The notes under the pieces are model-generated. The model saw only the letters and a program-made list of their open reading frames with translations. It was not told the DNA's origin and ran no database searches. Positions 31,101 through 44,022 of a stretch of 64,000 nt of DNA are shown piece by piece. Both the position numbers and the translations under genes were made by a program. This stretch comes from Litomosoides sigmodontis (taxonomy: Eukaryota; Nematoda; Chromadorea; Rhabditida; Onchocercidae). How positions within the stretch are numbered: position 1 is the first letter of the stretch; every line of letters begins with the position of its first letter. The DNA lies in the NCBI GenBank assembly GCA_963070105.1, contig OY718808.1, positions 2,592,238 through 2,656,237 on the forward strand. The letters are read 5' to 3'.

Positions 31101-33562
31101 TCGGCCACTGAGGTATGTATATAGTCGATATAAGCTGTAACGAACAAACATCGAAGCAATACTATCATTATATCACGACAAAGTTCACCAACGATACTTT
31201 TTTACATCAAAGAAGATTTCAAATTTCTATATAATAAATATTTGAATTTTGGCTGATTTAAGATTTGTGTGAAATAAAATGAGCAGAAATCAACAACTGC
31301 TGCTATATACTCGTAAGCCCTCCCTTCGATACTAGCAAATATTTTAAAAGTAAAAGTCAGTAAAAGAATATTTTAAACGCTAAAGTAGCTTTAACGAAAT
31401 AAATTTGTTTAGGTGAACCATTATATCATTGTATAGCGGCACACATCTTAAGATGGGATCCACAATTTTCCAGTCGACAATGCGAAATTTGGTACTGATA
31501 TGATTTCCAAGATACGGACTACAATAAACTTTGCCATAAGTGGTGTGAAAAACTAATGAAATAATTAAAGTTACTCCTGTGCAATCTTGTGAAAGCAGTT
31601 GAGCAGCGCTAAAGAGAAACCCCGAGTAGTAGAAGTTAAGGAAAAAAAATGGAATGGAACTCTAAAAGTGAGAATCTTAGTCGACTCCAGCATTAACAAT
31701 TCTAGCTCCAAAGGTAATATATTTGTAATTAAATTGCCTTTCGTAATTAAGAAAGTTAAAATAAAAAAAGTATGAACTTACTGGGCCATGAATTCAATCC
31801 ATCTTCCCAGCAACAAATTTCCATGATTTTCGCAAATTCCCTCTCCGAGGGTTGGTGTCCAAACAATAGTATGTTTTATAGCTTTACTTACCACCACACC
31901 TACTAGAGGTCCTATTAGCTGAAAGAAATTTTGGTTACTTTATATGAAAGGAAGTTAGAATTTTGATTCAGTACTATTTAATACATCTCAGGTTTCGTAC
32001 AAAATGTGATATGCCATTAGATTTGTAAATGTTGCCAAGAAATTACGGACTTATTTTCGCTCAAAGCAAATCAATGCTTGTGCTCCATAATTGATAAAAT
32101 TATCAAATGAGAGAATTAGTATAATATGCTTATATAATAATATTACTTAAAATGTAAAGACAAGTAAGGATGATGATGCAAGCAAAAGTTATTACTGGTG
32201 AAATCCAAGGTTTCCAAAAAAAAACTGATACAGAAGCTTAATTAAAAAATAAGTCACTTAGAACTTTTTGCCCATAATGCACGAGCTTCCAAAATTTCTA
32301 TGCAAGCACAACATTTTTACCTGCATATCACTCGCCGGTTCTTTACTGGTTGCTGCTTCTTTACTGATAAGTTCAGGAATTTGATTGGATGGAACAAACC
32401 AGTATACACCACTTTCCTCTTCATTCCATTGCTGATCACGTGGGATTCTGTTCCATTGCTGATCACGTGGGATTCTGAATGTGATGATCACTGGCTTTGT
32501 AAAGAACCGCAAAGTTGATCAGCAACGAAATAAGAATAGTTTTAAAAATATAGATTACAAACTAGTTTTATTACACAAGAGAATAATTACAGAATAGTTT
32601 CTGTATTTTAAATAACAAATGAAAGCAGTTCCAAAATCCACCTTTAGCAGCGTCTTCACAACAAAACATTTTGGTTAACCTGCTCAGCTCAAAAAATAAC
32701 TAAGAAGCAAAGTGAAAAACCTCTCCACGTAAACCCTATAGTTTCGATCCATGATAATACCAGTGAATGGTGAAAACACAGCCACACGGTTAAAGTGCTT
32801 TGATTGAATAATGGTACCGTGACCGATCTTCTCACTGCAACGTCTGAATACCACTTCAGTTTTGACCTGAATACAAATAAGCTTTAAAATACTACATTTC
32901 CATAAATAGTTAAATGGCAAGCTATAATAAAAGTAATATTCACACCAAACTGAAAGTGAAAGAAGCAAAGATCTGACCTGAAGAGGCGAGCAAGTCAATG
33001 AACAAGATGACAATGAGGATAACATTACAAAGAATGTGTCATATACGCATTGCTATTAGCTAATCAAAAAAGAAAAAGCGCATGATTTCATAGTTGCCTG
33101 TGAAATCCGTTTCGGCGATAATTTGCCTCCGTTATACGATCAAAGAAGAGAATTTGACGTGCACGTAAAAGATAGGAAATTTGACGTGCACGTAAAAGAT
33201 AGGAAAAGTGAAAAATGGCTGTGTCATCACACGAAAACTTCAGCTAGCAACATTATGAGTAATGTGAAATAAAATTTACCTGTGCAACACCAATCTTAAG
33301 CACTCGAGTTTCTAGCAGCGGAGTGATCTTGCATACCTCATCGGTTACTAGTGACACTGCTAACCAATCACCAAGATTAAAATGTCTCGAACGATATGCA
33401 AAATTTATTTCCCTCTCGCACTTCGCAACTTCAATCCATATTCGTGCTAGACGATCGTCGCAATATGTTACAATTCCTTCCAGAAATTGTTGTTGTAGCT
33501 CTTTCATACATCCTAATGTTATCGCCATCCACAATCCTATATTACCCCGTTTAATCACAGAC
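28196..33562 (-). CDS. Unrecognised modular repeat protein, at least 855 aa, 16 exons, 5' end unresolved
   Basis: Exons (high to low): 33280-33562, 32721-32866, 32642-32679, 32321-32490, 31782-31918, 31419-31608, 30937-31134, 30674-30792, 30417-30549, 30301-30357, 29999-30196, 29865-29896, 29479-29724, 29090-29192, 28691-28891, 28196-28513 (stop). Phases agree at each junction; the small exons at 32642, 30301 and 29865 are the least sure. The protein alternates two module types four times. Type 1 has a Gly-Val/Ile-rich strand, a Trp, and a closing GDW/GRW motif (FNLGDWLAVSL, LLLGRWIEFM, ALGDWFDFK, LRIGDWIRFW). Type 2 is a 66-67-residue unit with a strand-rich start, then G-x-(I/V)-x-D-R-x-Y (GIIMDRNY, GPITDRHY, GEVLDRNY). 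No signal peptide or membrane segment is visible. The pattern suggests small beta-barrels, but I recognise no named family. The first exon starts one base into a codon, so an upstream exon is missing, or the start is the in-frame ATG at 33528. Confidence 0.72.
28343..28504 (-). repeat. 81-bp perfect tandem duplication inside the last exon
   Basis: Two copies, 28343-28423 and 28424-28504, lie back to back inside the coding exon. The 81-bp unit is 27 codons, so the frame is kept and the protein carries the segment HKQNSIHPRAVEVDVDPVK plus eight further residues twice. The copies look identical, which points to a recent event. Confidence 0.93.
32413..32476 (-). repeat. Short in-frame tandem duplication in exon 4 of the repeat protein
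   Basis: A segment of about 24 bp containing TTGCTGATCACGTGGGATTC occurs twice in a row, giving RIPRDQQWNRIPRDQQWN. The eight-to-nine-codon period keeps the frame. It is a second recent in-frame duplication in the same gene. Confidence 0.85.
33151..33208. repeat. Tandem duplication of about 29 bp in intron 1 of the repeat-protein gene
   Basis: The segment starting with TTTGACGTGCACGTAAAAGA occurs twice head to tail. It contains the palindrome GACGTGCACGT. It lies between the first two recognised exons. Confidence 0.85.
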
Positions 33563-33670
33563 CTGAAATAGTCTAATTTAAGGACACCATGATAACAACA
33601 TGTTATGTTTTCTCTTGTTCAATATACACACTTATATGAGATACCTGGTGGAGATTGAAACACATAATTA

Positions 33671-33851
33671 TGTACGACACTGCAAAGTGTCCGAATTGAA
33701 TTGCAATCAAATCCGTATGACATTGTAACGTATCATCACAATAGAATTGTAATCAAATTCGTATAACACTGTAAAGTACCATAACATAATTATCATAAAA
33801 TCCGTACGACACTGTAAAGCACCACGAGATAACTGTAATCAAATTCGTACA
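33671..33851. repeat. Degenerate 43-46 bp tandem repeat, four copies
   Basis: Units begin near 33671, 33714, 33760 and 33803 with GTAYGACACTG-like sequence and end in AATCAAATTCGTA-like sequence. They lie just upstream of the first recognised exon of the minus-strand repeat-protein gene, so they may sit in its promoter or 5' UTR. Confidence 0.8.
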
Positions 33852-34053
33852 ACGCAACACACATATACTGTTTAGTCTAAGCTTTTTTGACCTAAAATGC
33901 TTTTTCATTTCCTCTCTCTAATCGAACCTAATCCCTCATCCCTCATTAATGAATGCGTGCGCGCTGCACAAGTAAACCTCTCCACTCCCTCTCATGTCGC
34001 CTCGCCGCTACTCGTCTTGCAGTATCTCGTCCCTTCTTCAACATTGTTTACAG

Positions 34054-34160
34054 GTCACACACACACACACACACACAGACACACACACATACACACGTAA
34101 ACACACGCACAAACACACGGACATACACACGTACAGCACATACGCACGCAAATGTACACA
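34054..34160. repeat. (AC)n and degenerate ACAC/GTAC repeat
   Basis: About 10 pure AC units, then interrupted CACACACGTA-type sequence for some 70 bp. Confidence 0.9.
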
Positions 34161-35255
34161 CATATGTGCGGCGGAAACATCTATATGGTTCTATTCCCTT
34201 TGTGTCTCATTTTTACAACGATGGAAGGAGGAGTGGGAAAGAGCAGAGTGAATGCGAAGAGATTAGATATTATTTGATGCCACTATTTTATGTTAAAATT
34301 TTTTTTTAAAAAAAAAAACACTTTTCTCGTAACGTAACGTTTCATAAAAGGAGCACTAAAAGAACGAAAGTAATTTATTCATACGTACGTTCATGACGTA
34401 ACATATTTAATTTTAATTTTATTTTGTGAAAATTTTGATCCAACATAGTGAAACGGTACTGAAGATATTTTTGAAAAGTATTTGAGAAAAAAAAAACGAA
34501 AAAACGAAAATTATTCGTAGATTATCTGGAATGTTTGTGTTGTCGTCGAAGATCTGTGGGAGTAATTCATTACTTTCTTCGAATTACTTTTATTTGACAG
34601 TACTAACAGTGTTAGACGAACACTATCAGAATTAGCTCAGAGGTAGTAGTAGCAGGGAGAAGTACTACTTATGTGTGTAATGACGTAGGATAAGTGAATA
34701 GATTGAAATTTAGGAAGTATGACGTGAAGAATTTGGAAGGTTATTGAGAGCTAGTTGTTCTCAGTTGCTCCATTCCTCCATTTCAAAAACACCCACCCAT
34801 ATAGATTATTTTTTACTTTTCTTACGTTTTATATGTAAGTTGAATTTCGTATTTTCTTTTTCATACGTTTTAAAGTCACTTTTTATACGTAAGTTGAATT
34901 TCGTATTTTTTTTTCATACATTTTAAAGTTGTGAATTGTGAGCATCATGAAAATGATTGATGTCGGACGTGTTCGTGTCCGTGTTCGTGACGTTGTCAAC
35001 CAGTTGCGTTGCTCAGGCAGTAGCAACAACACGAGCGATTGATTTCGCAGGTATCTCTCTAATATGCGCTAACCTTTGATCGCTTCTATTTTCGTCAGAA
35101 AGGTTATTTTAGTTTGTTGCACAAATCTATCGTACTGAACGTTATAGCGCAATTGCTAGCCTAAGAAGTCTGTCTTATTGAATGAGTTCAGTTAGAGATA
35201 AAGGTTGAAGGTGATGTTCGAGGATTAGTCCGGAATTGATTTGAATGGTCTATCC

Positions 35256-35370
35256 ATCTACCTCTCTCTCTACATATATATCTACCTCTCTCTCTCTACA
35301 TATATATCTACCTCTCTCTCTCTCTACATATCTATCTACCTCTCTTTCTACATATTTATTTATCTACCTA
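35256..35370. repeat. Tandem repeat of about 29 bp mixing (CT)n and (TA)n
   Basis: ATCTACCTCTCTCTCTACAT followed by ATAT recurs four times, with the CT run growing from one copy to the next, then decays. Confidence 0.9.
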
Positions 35371-35700
35371 TCTGATAAGGATTAATTGTCCTTTATAAAC
35401 GGCTGCATATCAAAGAGTGAAATGAGTTCAACATGATTTGCATTGTAAGCGGTAAGTTGTTAAATGTAGAATTAGTTGACGCGAGATTTCTGATGAAATT
35501 AAATTAATAAAATGACAAGCGATCATATAAGTTATAGTCTGACGTAAATTGCGTTAAATTCTTCACGTAAACATTTCAATAATGTAATTTTTAGCGCAAA
35601 ACATCTGTGTGTAATTTTAATATTTTTTCCATTAATAGGACATTTTTAAATTTCAAACCGCGTTTCATTTTTGCACTGTATTTTTGTGATTTCAGGAGAA

Positions 35701-35702
<2 letters not shown>

Positions 35703-35733
<31 letters not shown>
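35703..35733. repeat. (GA)n microsatellite
   Basis: About 15 GA units. Similar GA tracts occur at 36558-36590 and 40776-40810. Confidence 0.93.
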
Positions 35734-35736
<3 letters not shown>

Positions 35737-37587
35737 TTGATTACTTGAACGGAGGAGTAAGAGGGAAAAAGATCTTAGTTCAGAGGATTAAAGCTCAATA
35801 GATATGAAGGGGAAGGAGAGAATGAGAAAGAGAGAGAGAGAGAAAGAAGAAGTAATAGAAAATGAATTTACGAGGAAATAAAAGAACCGCAAAAGCGTTT
35901 TAGGAATTAAGAAGTGTGTAATTAAATAGCAACGCAGCGCAACGCATCGCACATTGTCATTGCATTAATATTTCTGGTGCTATGAAAGCTTTCGCCTTCT
36001 CTTTTTCTTTCGCCTTCTCTTTTTTCTGTTCAATTGAGATTCTTTTGAAGTGAAATTTTTGAAATTTTTAAATAAAAGTGTTTGGAAATAGAATTTTTTT
36101 TTAGTATCTGTTATAACATAAATACAATGTAATAGGTGTGGAAATAATCGTTTAATCGTTCTCTTTTCTCTTTGCTCACAGAGTGATTTTTTTTCCGTTT
36201 GGAAATGTTTATTGAAGATATTTTGAAATGACTGAATGATTTTAAAATTTTAAAAGAGTAAATTAATATAATATTTACTGAAAGCTATTTTTTGCAAACG
36301 TTTTCAATGCACTTTTTTTCTTTTTTTTTCACAAATTGCATTATTTTGTTTACGAGTCTAAACTGGAAATTTTATTTTATTTAAAAGTTAAAGTTAGAAA
36401 ATTTATTTTGTTTAAAAGTTAAAGATTTTAATTGGAAATTTTATAAGAATAATTTGCCAAATCATTTGAGAATAGGAAGCAATTTGTTGAAATTTTGAAT
36501 GGATGAGAACTAATGAACTAACTGAATGAGGATAAATTTGATTAAATGATTGAAAATGAGAGAGAGAGAGAGGGAGAGAGAGAGAGAGAAGAATGGGAAG
36601 ATATATGGTTGATTTAATTGTTTGCCCAGTGAAATGAATGAATGATAATAGATAAGGAGCATCAAAGGCTGTAAAATGCTAAAATTGATAAATTTTAGTA
36701 GCTTAATGAAAGAAGCCTAATGGAATAGTTCGTTATGAAAGAACGAAATCTAGTGGAATAGCTTATTATAGAAGCGTAGATTAGAGAGCAAAGATTGATA
36801 CGTATAATTTCAATCGAATTTTTTATTTATTATAACTGATAAATTCTTTAACCACTGATTGCTATGCATACATTTGTATATTTGATTGTATATATTCGAA
36901 TTAAATATTAAAGTAATAAACGATAAATGTTTGATATGATATGATATGATTAGTGAAGTGTATATTTTTGTTGTAAGGGAACAATTATTTTCTCCAAAAT
37001 TTAAATGAATCGATCATATTTAGCTCTACTTGAAGTAAAAAGTGGAAAAAACAACGGAACTTCTCACTAATGATGTATTTTTGATTGCTGCGATAAATTC
37101 GTCAAATATCAATTGATATACATGAGCTTCAACTATCTGCTGGTATATTTGTTGTAAATTTTAAAATTTTTATATTATTTTCATTGGTAATGATCAAAAA
37201 TACAAAAATACACCATTAATGAGGAAGGAAAGTGCTCTTTCGCTCTTAAAATAAAAAAAAATGCGAGACAAACCTGTTCCTCTCTCTCTCTCTCTCTCTC
37301 TTTCTCTCTTTAAAGTTTAAAAGCAATATTTTATTTTAATTTTGGCAATATCGTGAAAATGTTTGCTTTGTGTATACATTGTGGAATTGTAGCAAAGGTT
37401 TAATGTAACGCTTTATCGTTAATTTTATTTGATGCTTGAAGTGGTATGAATGTGTGAGAGAGCATTAGAACATTTAATATGAGAGCATATGTGCTTTTGA
37501 AGTTAGAGTAAGACTGTATCTTCTTAGCAAATAGTGACTGGACATGATATGAGCAGTGCATGAATTGATATTTATTTATTATTGCTA

Positions 37588-38726
<1,139 letters not shown>

Positions 38727-40518
38727 GTCATCATTATTATTATTAATTATTATTATTATTATTAATTATTATTAAATAATTATTATTACTATTATTTATT
38801 ATTTCATCACAGTAAACAAATAATGAGTAAATTGTGATTATCATTTTATCATGATAGTGTAAGTAGTGGGTAAATTGATACGATCATTTTGATGACAAAA
38901 CCAAAAACAGCAATAGAAGAGGAGGGTGATAAGATTGATCATTTGATACAACTGACTGCTAATAAACAATGAATTGTTTCAATGATTAATGGGATAAAGC
39001 AGGAAGTTATTTAACGAGCAAATGTTCAGAAAATAAACAAATCATTTGCTATCAACCGTACTAAGGAAATATAATTTTTACAACACAGACTAGAGGAATG
39101 TAGCAGTACATTAATTATTTAAATATTTTTACATATTTCAGTTCCATTTTCCCGTAAGAAAATTCTTTGTATGGCAGAATAAATGACAGTTAATTTCTAA
39201 TTTCATCTTGCAAGCTTATCTGTCGATTATCCTCTCTGTGATCGCGTAAAATCATTAAATTATCAGTAGTGTGACACAGTTAATCACTTAGTTAACTGAT
39301 TTATTTCAGGGAGTATAATTTAGGTTGATTTTTTTTTAGGTTGACTAATAAAATTTTTTTTCAATGTTAATTTGGATTGACTAGTTGATTGGTTTAATTG
39401 TAATTAATAAAGATAGTGTCGTAATATTGAAATTAGGTATTTAAATTACTTTAACAGCTAATGGTTAATTAATGTGATTAATGAGTAATGCGATAATTAA
39501 TCATATATACATATGCTGCAACGTTAAGTAAGACTTTCTCGCAAATGTAACCATAAATTTGTTCCGTTGATAATTTTTTGAGTAATTATTTTGTATAAAA
39601 TAGTTGAGTGATTTTAATACTTCGGCGATATTATAAAGGGTTTTTTCAAGAAAGAAAGAAAGGAAGAGATGGAAGACAAATCATTGTAAGCAACTCTCCT
39701 TCAAGCTACCACCGCCATCTCTTCTTTTTGTGGTGGTAATTTTGTCGCGAGCATTGGATTTAAAAAAAAAAAATTTTTTTTCTTGAACAACAACCTGTTA
39801 CGACTAAGTTTTGTTTTGTTTTTTTTTTTGCTTGAGCAACAATCTAATATGATTAATTGGTGATCATTGAAAGTCTTGTTGTAAACGATCAAAAATACGT
39901 TTGAATTTTGCGCCGTATGCTTGCGATCGAATCACTCTGTTCACACATTCTCTATGAATGCAACTAACAAAAGTTTCTAGCTCTTCAGCGACTTCAATGA
40001 TTTCCATCATTTCATTTCCAACACTTTAATTCTTCCGAAATTCAATAAATGTCCAATTGATTTGTATATTCTGGCTTATTTCATACAACGATATTCCATT
40101 TATTTGTTCCTCTGTTATCGTCTCTTTCTCTTTCTCTCTCTCTCTCTCGCTGTATCGAAATTAGAATTGGACCTTCGTTTGCCACACAACAACATTCCAT
40201 CCTTTCGAATTCAATTTTTAATACAATGTTTTTAAAATTTTGGGGCAATTTGTAAAGGTTAGGTGAAATAAGTCTATTTTTTTGCGTGTACTGTGCAAGT
40301 ACTTTCATGCTATGCATCAGTTTTTTTTTTAAATAAAAAGAAGGAAAGTGTGATTTTGTAATGCTAAAATGAAAATGAAATACTGTAAAGCAGTGATTCA
40401 TCATTTATCTACAAAAACAAAAATCAATCATAATTCATAATTCATCGTGGACAATTGAAAATGAATTTAACTAGTGAATGAATCATTATGATGTTTGTTC
40501 AAAAATCTTTCTCAATGG

Positions 40519-40562
40519 TTTGATTGATTGATTGATTGATCGATCGATCGATCGATCGATTG
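40519..40562. repeat. (GATT)n-(GATC)n repeat
   Basis: About five GATT units followed by five GATC units, another compound array that differs by one base (T to C). Confidence 0.94.
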
Positions 40563-40710
40563 GTATTGAAAATGTTCAACTGAAAAAAAAAGATGCTCGT
40601 TGAAGCTCAAACAATTCTCAAATGTTTGATAGCTTTCAATATAAAACTAAAAATTAACAAGAAAAAAGTGAAAGAAAGAAATCATTCATTTCATCTTTGA
40701 TCTTACCTGA

Positions 40711-40742
40711 ATGAATGAATGAATGAATGAATGAATGAATAA
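40711..40742. repeat. (GAAT)n repeat
   Basis: Eight GAAT units. Confidence 0.94.
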
Positions 40743-42029
40743 TTGCATTTATTCGATGGTATCATTTTTTATGTGAGAGAGGGAGAGAGAGAGAGAGAGA
40801 GAGGGAGAGGACAATGAAGAATGTGAGAAAGTTTACGTGTGTTGTGTGGACAACAGGAAGAGTAAATTAAGAAGAGAGAATGAATGAAGAAGAGGAGGAA
40901 GGGGAAGAAAGGATTATCATAAATATCGACCTAGAAGTGGTGATGAACAGATGAACCTCAACAACCAATGTCCTTTCCACCTCCTTCCCCCGTGTCTTCC
41001 TAGTAATTGACATTTCAACAGAATTCTTCAATCGTCTACCTCCATTCATTCACCTGACCTCGCTCCTTCAACAACCGCTCCCATTCAACCATCGCCCATC
41101 CATCCCGCATGTCCGTCCAGTGCAGTAAGCAGCTCCACCATCCTACGCATTTACAACATCTTAATTCAGTTGGCTATTACTACCTACGATCTAATACGTA
41201 CTTTTTCACGCATCATTCGTTAATTCGTTTTTTTTTTAAATTGTAATTATTACCTATGACTGTTAGGTTTATGCTTTTCCCTAATCTATCGTTTAGTTTA
41301 TCTCTGAATCTTTGACCACTAACATACGCATGTTAAATTAAATATAATTATGACAGTTAGATAGATATAAGTAGGAAAATTTTGCAGCCTAAACCTACTC
41401 AATCCCACTTAACTGTTTAATTTTCATTCCTGTTTGACGGCGCGTTTTAGTTCTGATTAAAAGCTACGTTGTTTTGTTTTGCTGAAGTTGCTTCATACAG
41501 TTTGAAAATTTTTTTACTCGAATAACTTCATTTCATTAAATTTAAAAAAAATACCGCTTCTAATGTTGGGCAAAATTAGCGACGTTTAATCAAATTTAAC
41601 AGTGCAATTTAAGGAGTGGAAATTATGAACAAATTATGCACTCGAAATCAAAACTGATGGTAACCTAAGCTAATCTAACCTGATATCTTTTTTTTTTTGT
41701 TTACACATTTCGCGCATATATTTTGTAGTTGCGGAAACTGAATTTTGAAATTCGTAACGACTACAAATTTCCTTATAATTTCAGTAGTAATTTACAGAAA
41801 GATAAAAGCAAAAAAGAAAAAAAAACTCTCTGTGCAATAATATATTTATCAAATATATTTTATAACCAAAAAATGGCAAAAATAAAATCCTGAAAATTTC
41901 ATTGATTATTCCTCGTTAATTAGCAAAAAAATTACTACCAAAAACCATCCGATGAAATCCTTTCAAATATCTCTAACTCTATCATATTGTCTATTTTTGG
42001 TTGGTTAAACACGAAAATTTACCAGATCT

Positions 42030-42150
42030 TATCACTTGTTATCATATGGCGCACAGTTATCATCACTTATTATCGCATGGCACAAAGTTGTCACTTATTA
42101 TATCACATGGCGCAAGATTACCATCATTTATTATTACATGGCGCAAAATG
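42030..42150. repeat. Tandem repeat of 30-32 bp, four copies
   Basis: ATGGCGCA or ATGGCACA recurs at 42045, 42077, 42107 and 42138, each preceded by TCACTTATTATATCAC-like sequence. It abuts the (GT)n tract. Period variation argues against coding. Confidence 0.85.
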
Positions 42151-42169
42151 TACGCCTCTATGTATATAT

Positions 42170-42178
42170 TTGTGTGTG

Positions 42179-42259
<81 letters not shown>
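42170..42259. repeat. (GT)n microsatellite with CGTG interruptions
   Basis: About 44 GT units, interrupted twice by GCGT. Confidence 0.95.
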
Positions 42260-42262
<3 letters not shown>

Positions 42263-43183
42263 CTTTTTCCCTTGTGGAAAATGATATTACTAGAAAAAAA
42301 TTGATTGCTCACAGGACAGAGAACATTCCATTCACTTCCATCGTACCACCTTCATTTCAACAAAAATTTTTAAAATGTAACTGAAATGTAAAAAAAAAAA
42401 AATAAAGCAGTTGTGGAAAAAAAATTGCCTGTAAAAGTTACCTGTGCAGTTTACAAAAAATTAAAACACAAATAGCGTGTTTTAATGTGTCTCCTCTCTT
42501 TGTTTTTCCTTTTATTTTTTTTGTTTTGTTTCATTTTGCATTGATCGATTTTACTCCTCTTACATCTAACAAACAGCAAGATATTTTATATTTTTTTGAA
42601 TGCATTGCTATTTTTTGAATTAAAAAAATTTTAAAACTAAACATGTTATGTGTTGCATGGATTGATTTAAATGATTTACTGGTGAATAAACTGTTAGCTA
42701 GTCAACTTTCATGCTATTTCCACTTCAATAACATAAAATGAAATTAAAATATTTGATGGGAGAAAAATTTATTCCCTCATTGTCACCACACATACAATGA
42801 ATTATTTAATTTAATTTACAAAAGAAGGAAAAGGAGAAATTTGACAAAAATTCCTTCAAACTACACAATTTGTTTGTTTATTGAAAAAGAATGAATGGTA
42901 ATTTTTGGGCAATCCTTTTTCCTTTTCTTTTTTTGCTCATAAACCTTCATGTTTTATCATTTGAAGTGAAAAAAAAAAACAGCGAACCATTTGATGATTG
43001 ATCTTTTTCCAAATGTTGTCATCACAGTCTTTGTCCTGTCATTTTCTTCCGCTCCATTTTTTCCCCCTCCCCCGCTCCACCCTCTCCTCCCCTCCCTCTT
43101 CCACGCCTTTTTCGCCTCGCCCCGTCCTTTGACTCCAATACTATGCAATGTTACTATTTGTACACTTATTTTACTCCTCCCTC

Positions 43184-43215
43184 TCTTCCTCCTCCTCCTC
43201 CTCCTCCTCCTCCAC
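43184..43215. repeat. (CCT)n repeat
   Basis: About nine CCT units in a wider pyrimidine-rich patch. Confidence 0.9.
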
Positions 43216-43884
43216 CTCCCTCCCAACAATTCATGCATATCAACGTTATCATTTCTATTTTTTTATCATAGCTATTAATTGAAATAGCATTGAAAGCTTA
43301 AATGTGACAAGAGAGGTATTTCTCAATTAACACGTAACTCACGTTGTTACGTGACACGTAACTCTCTTCAATGGTAGAGTATCAGAAGAAGTAAGCTAAT
43401 TATGATCGGAATAATTTGAGCTACATGCTAGTTTAAGTGTTGGTTTATGATTTCTTTTTTTTTTTCAAAACTACAATCGACAAGATTTGTTCAAGAATAT
43501 GTAATCGATAAGATCAGATAGAAATTTGATCGATGATGTCAGCAGTAATTCAATTAAGATGAAGCACTTCAAACAACCTGTCACTTTAAGCCTTATTTAT
43601 GATAAACTTAGGAATTGAACTTATCAAATTTCCTCCCCTCGCCTCCTATCTTCGTTTATAGAAATTATTTGAAAACTTTAAATTTCAACAAATGTTTCCT
43701 AAATGGTATTTTTGCATTAGTCATTGAATAGAATTTAAGCAGTGTAAATGATTAGTAATGACAGGTAATACTGTAATTTTATGACATATCTATTTGTAAT
43801 ACGTCTCATTTTAAAACATTTTGGCGGTTTAAAGGTCAATTCTGGCATTTGAAGCCATTTTTTGACTGACATGTTTGAATGTCG

Positions 43885-43892
43885 TATAAAAG
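43885..43892 (+). promoter_or_regulatory. TATA box of the tetraspanin gene
   Basis: TATAAAAG lies about 130 bp before the tetraspanin ATG at 44023 and is followed by GAGGTAACTCTCTTC. This is a canonical TATA element at a plausible distance for a cis-transcribed start. No other ATG separates it clearly from the coding start. Confidence 0.6.
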
Positions 43893-44022
43893 AGGTAACT
43901 CTCTTCGTCCAGTGTGTGTCCTATCTCCAAATTAACCTTTACATTGCTTAATTCATTAGCACAATTTATAGCTCAGAGGAAGAGAGGAAAAAAAGTCAAG
44001 TGGAATTGCTGCGAACACTGCA

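Noticed and set aside
33563..33600. Possible first exon of the modular gene (MLLS...) just upstream of 33562
   Set aside because: It would need a 25-nt intron, shorter than plausible nematode introns.
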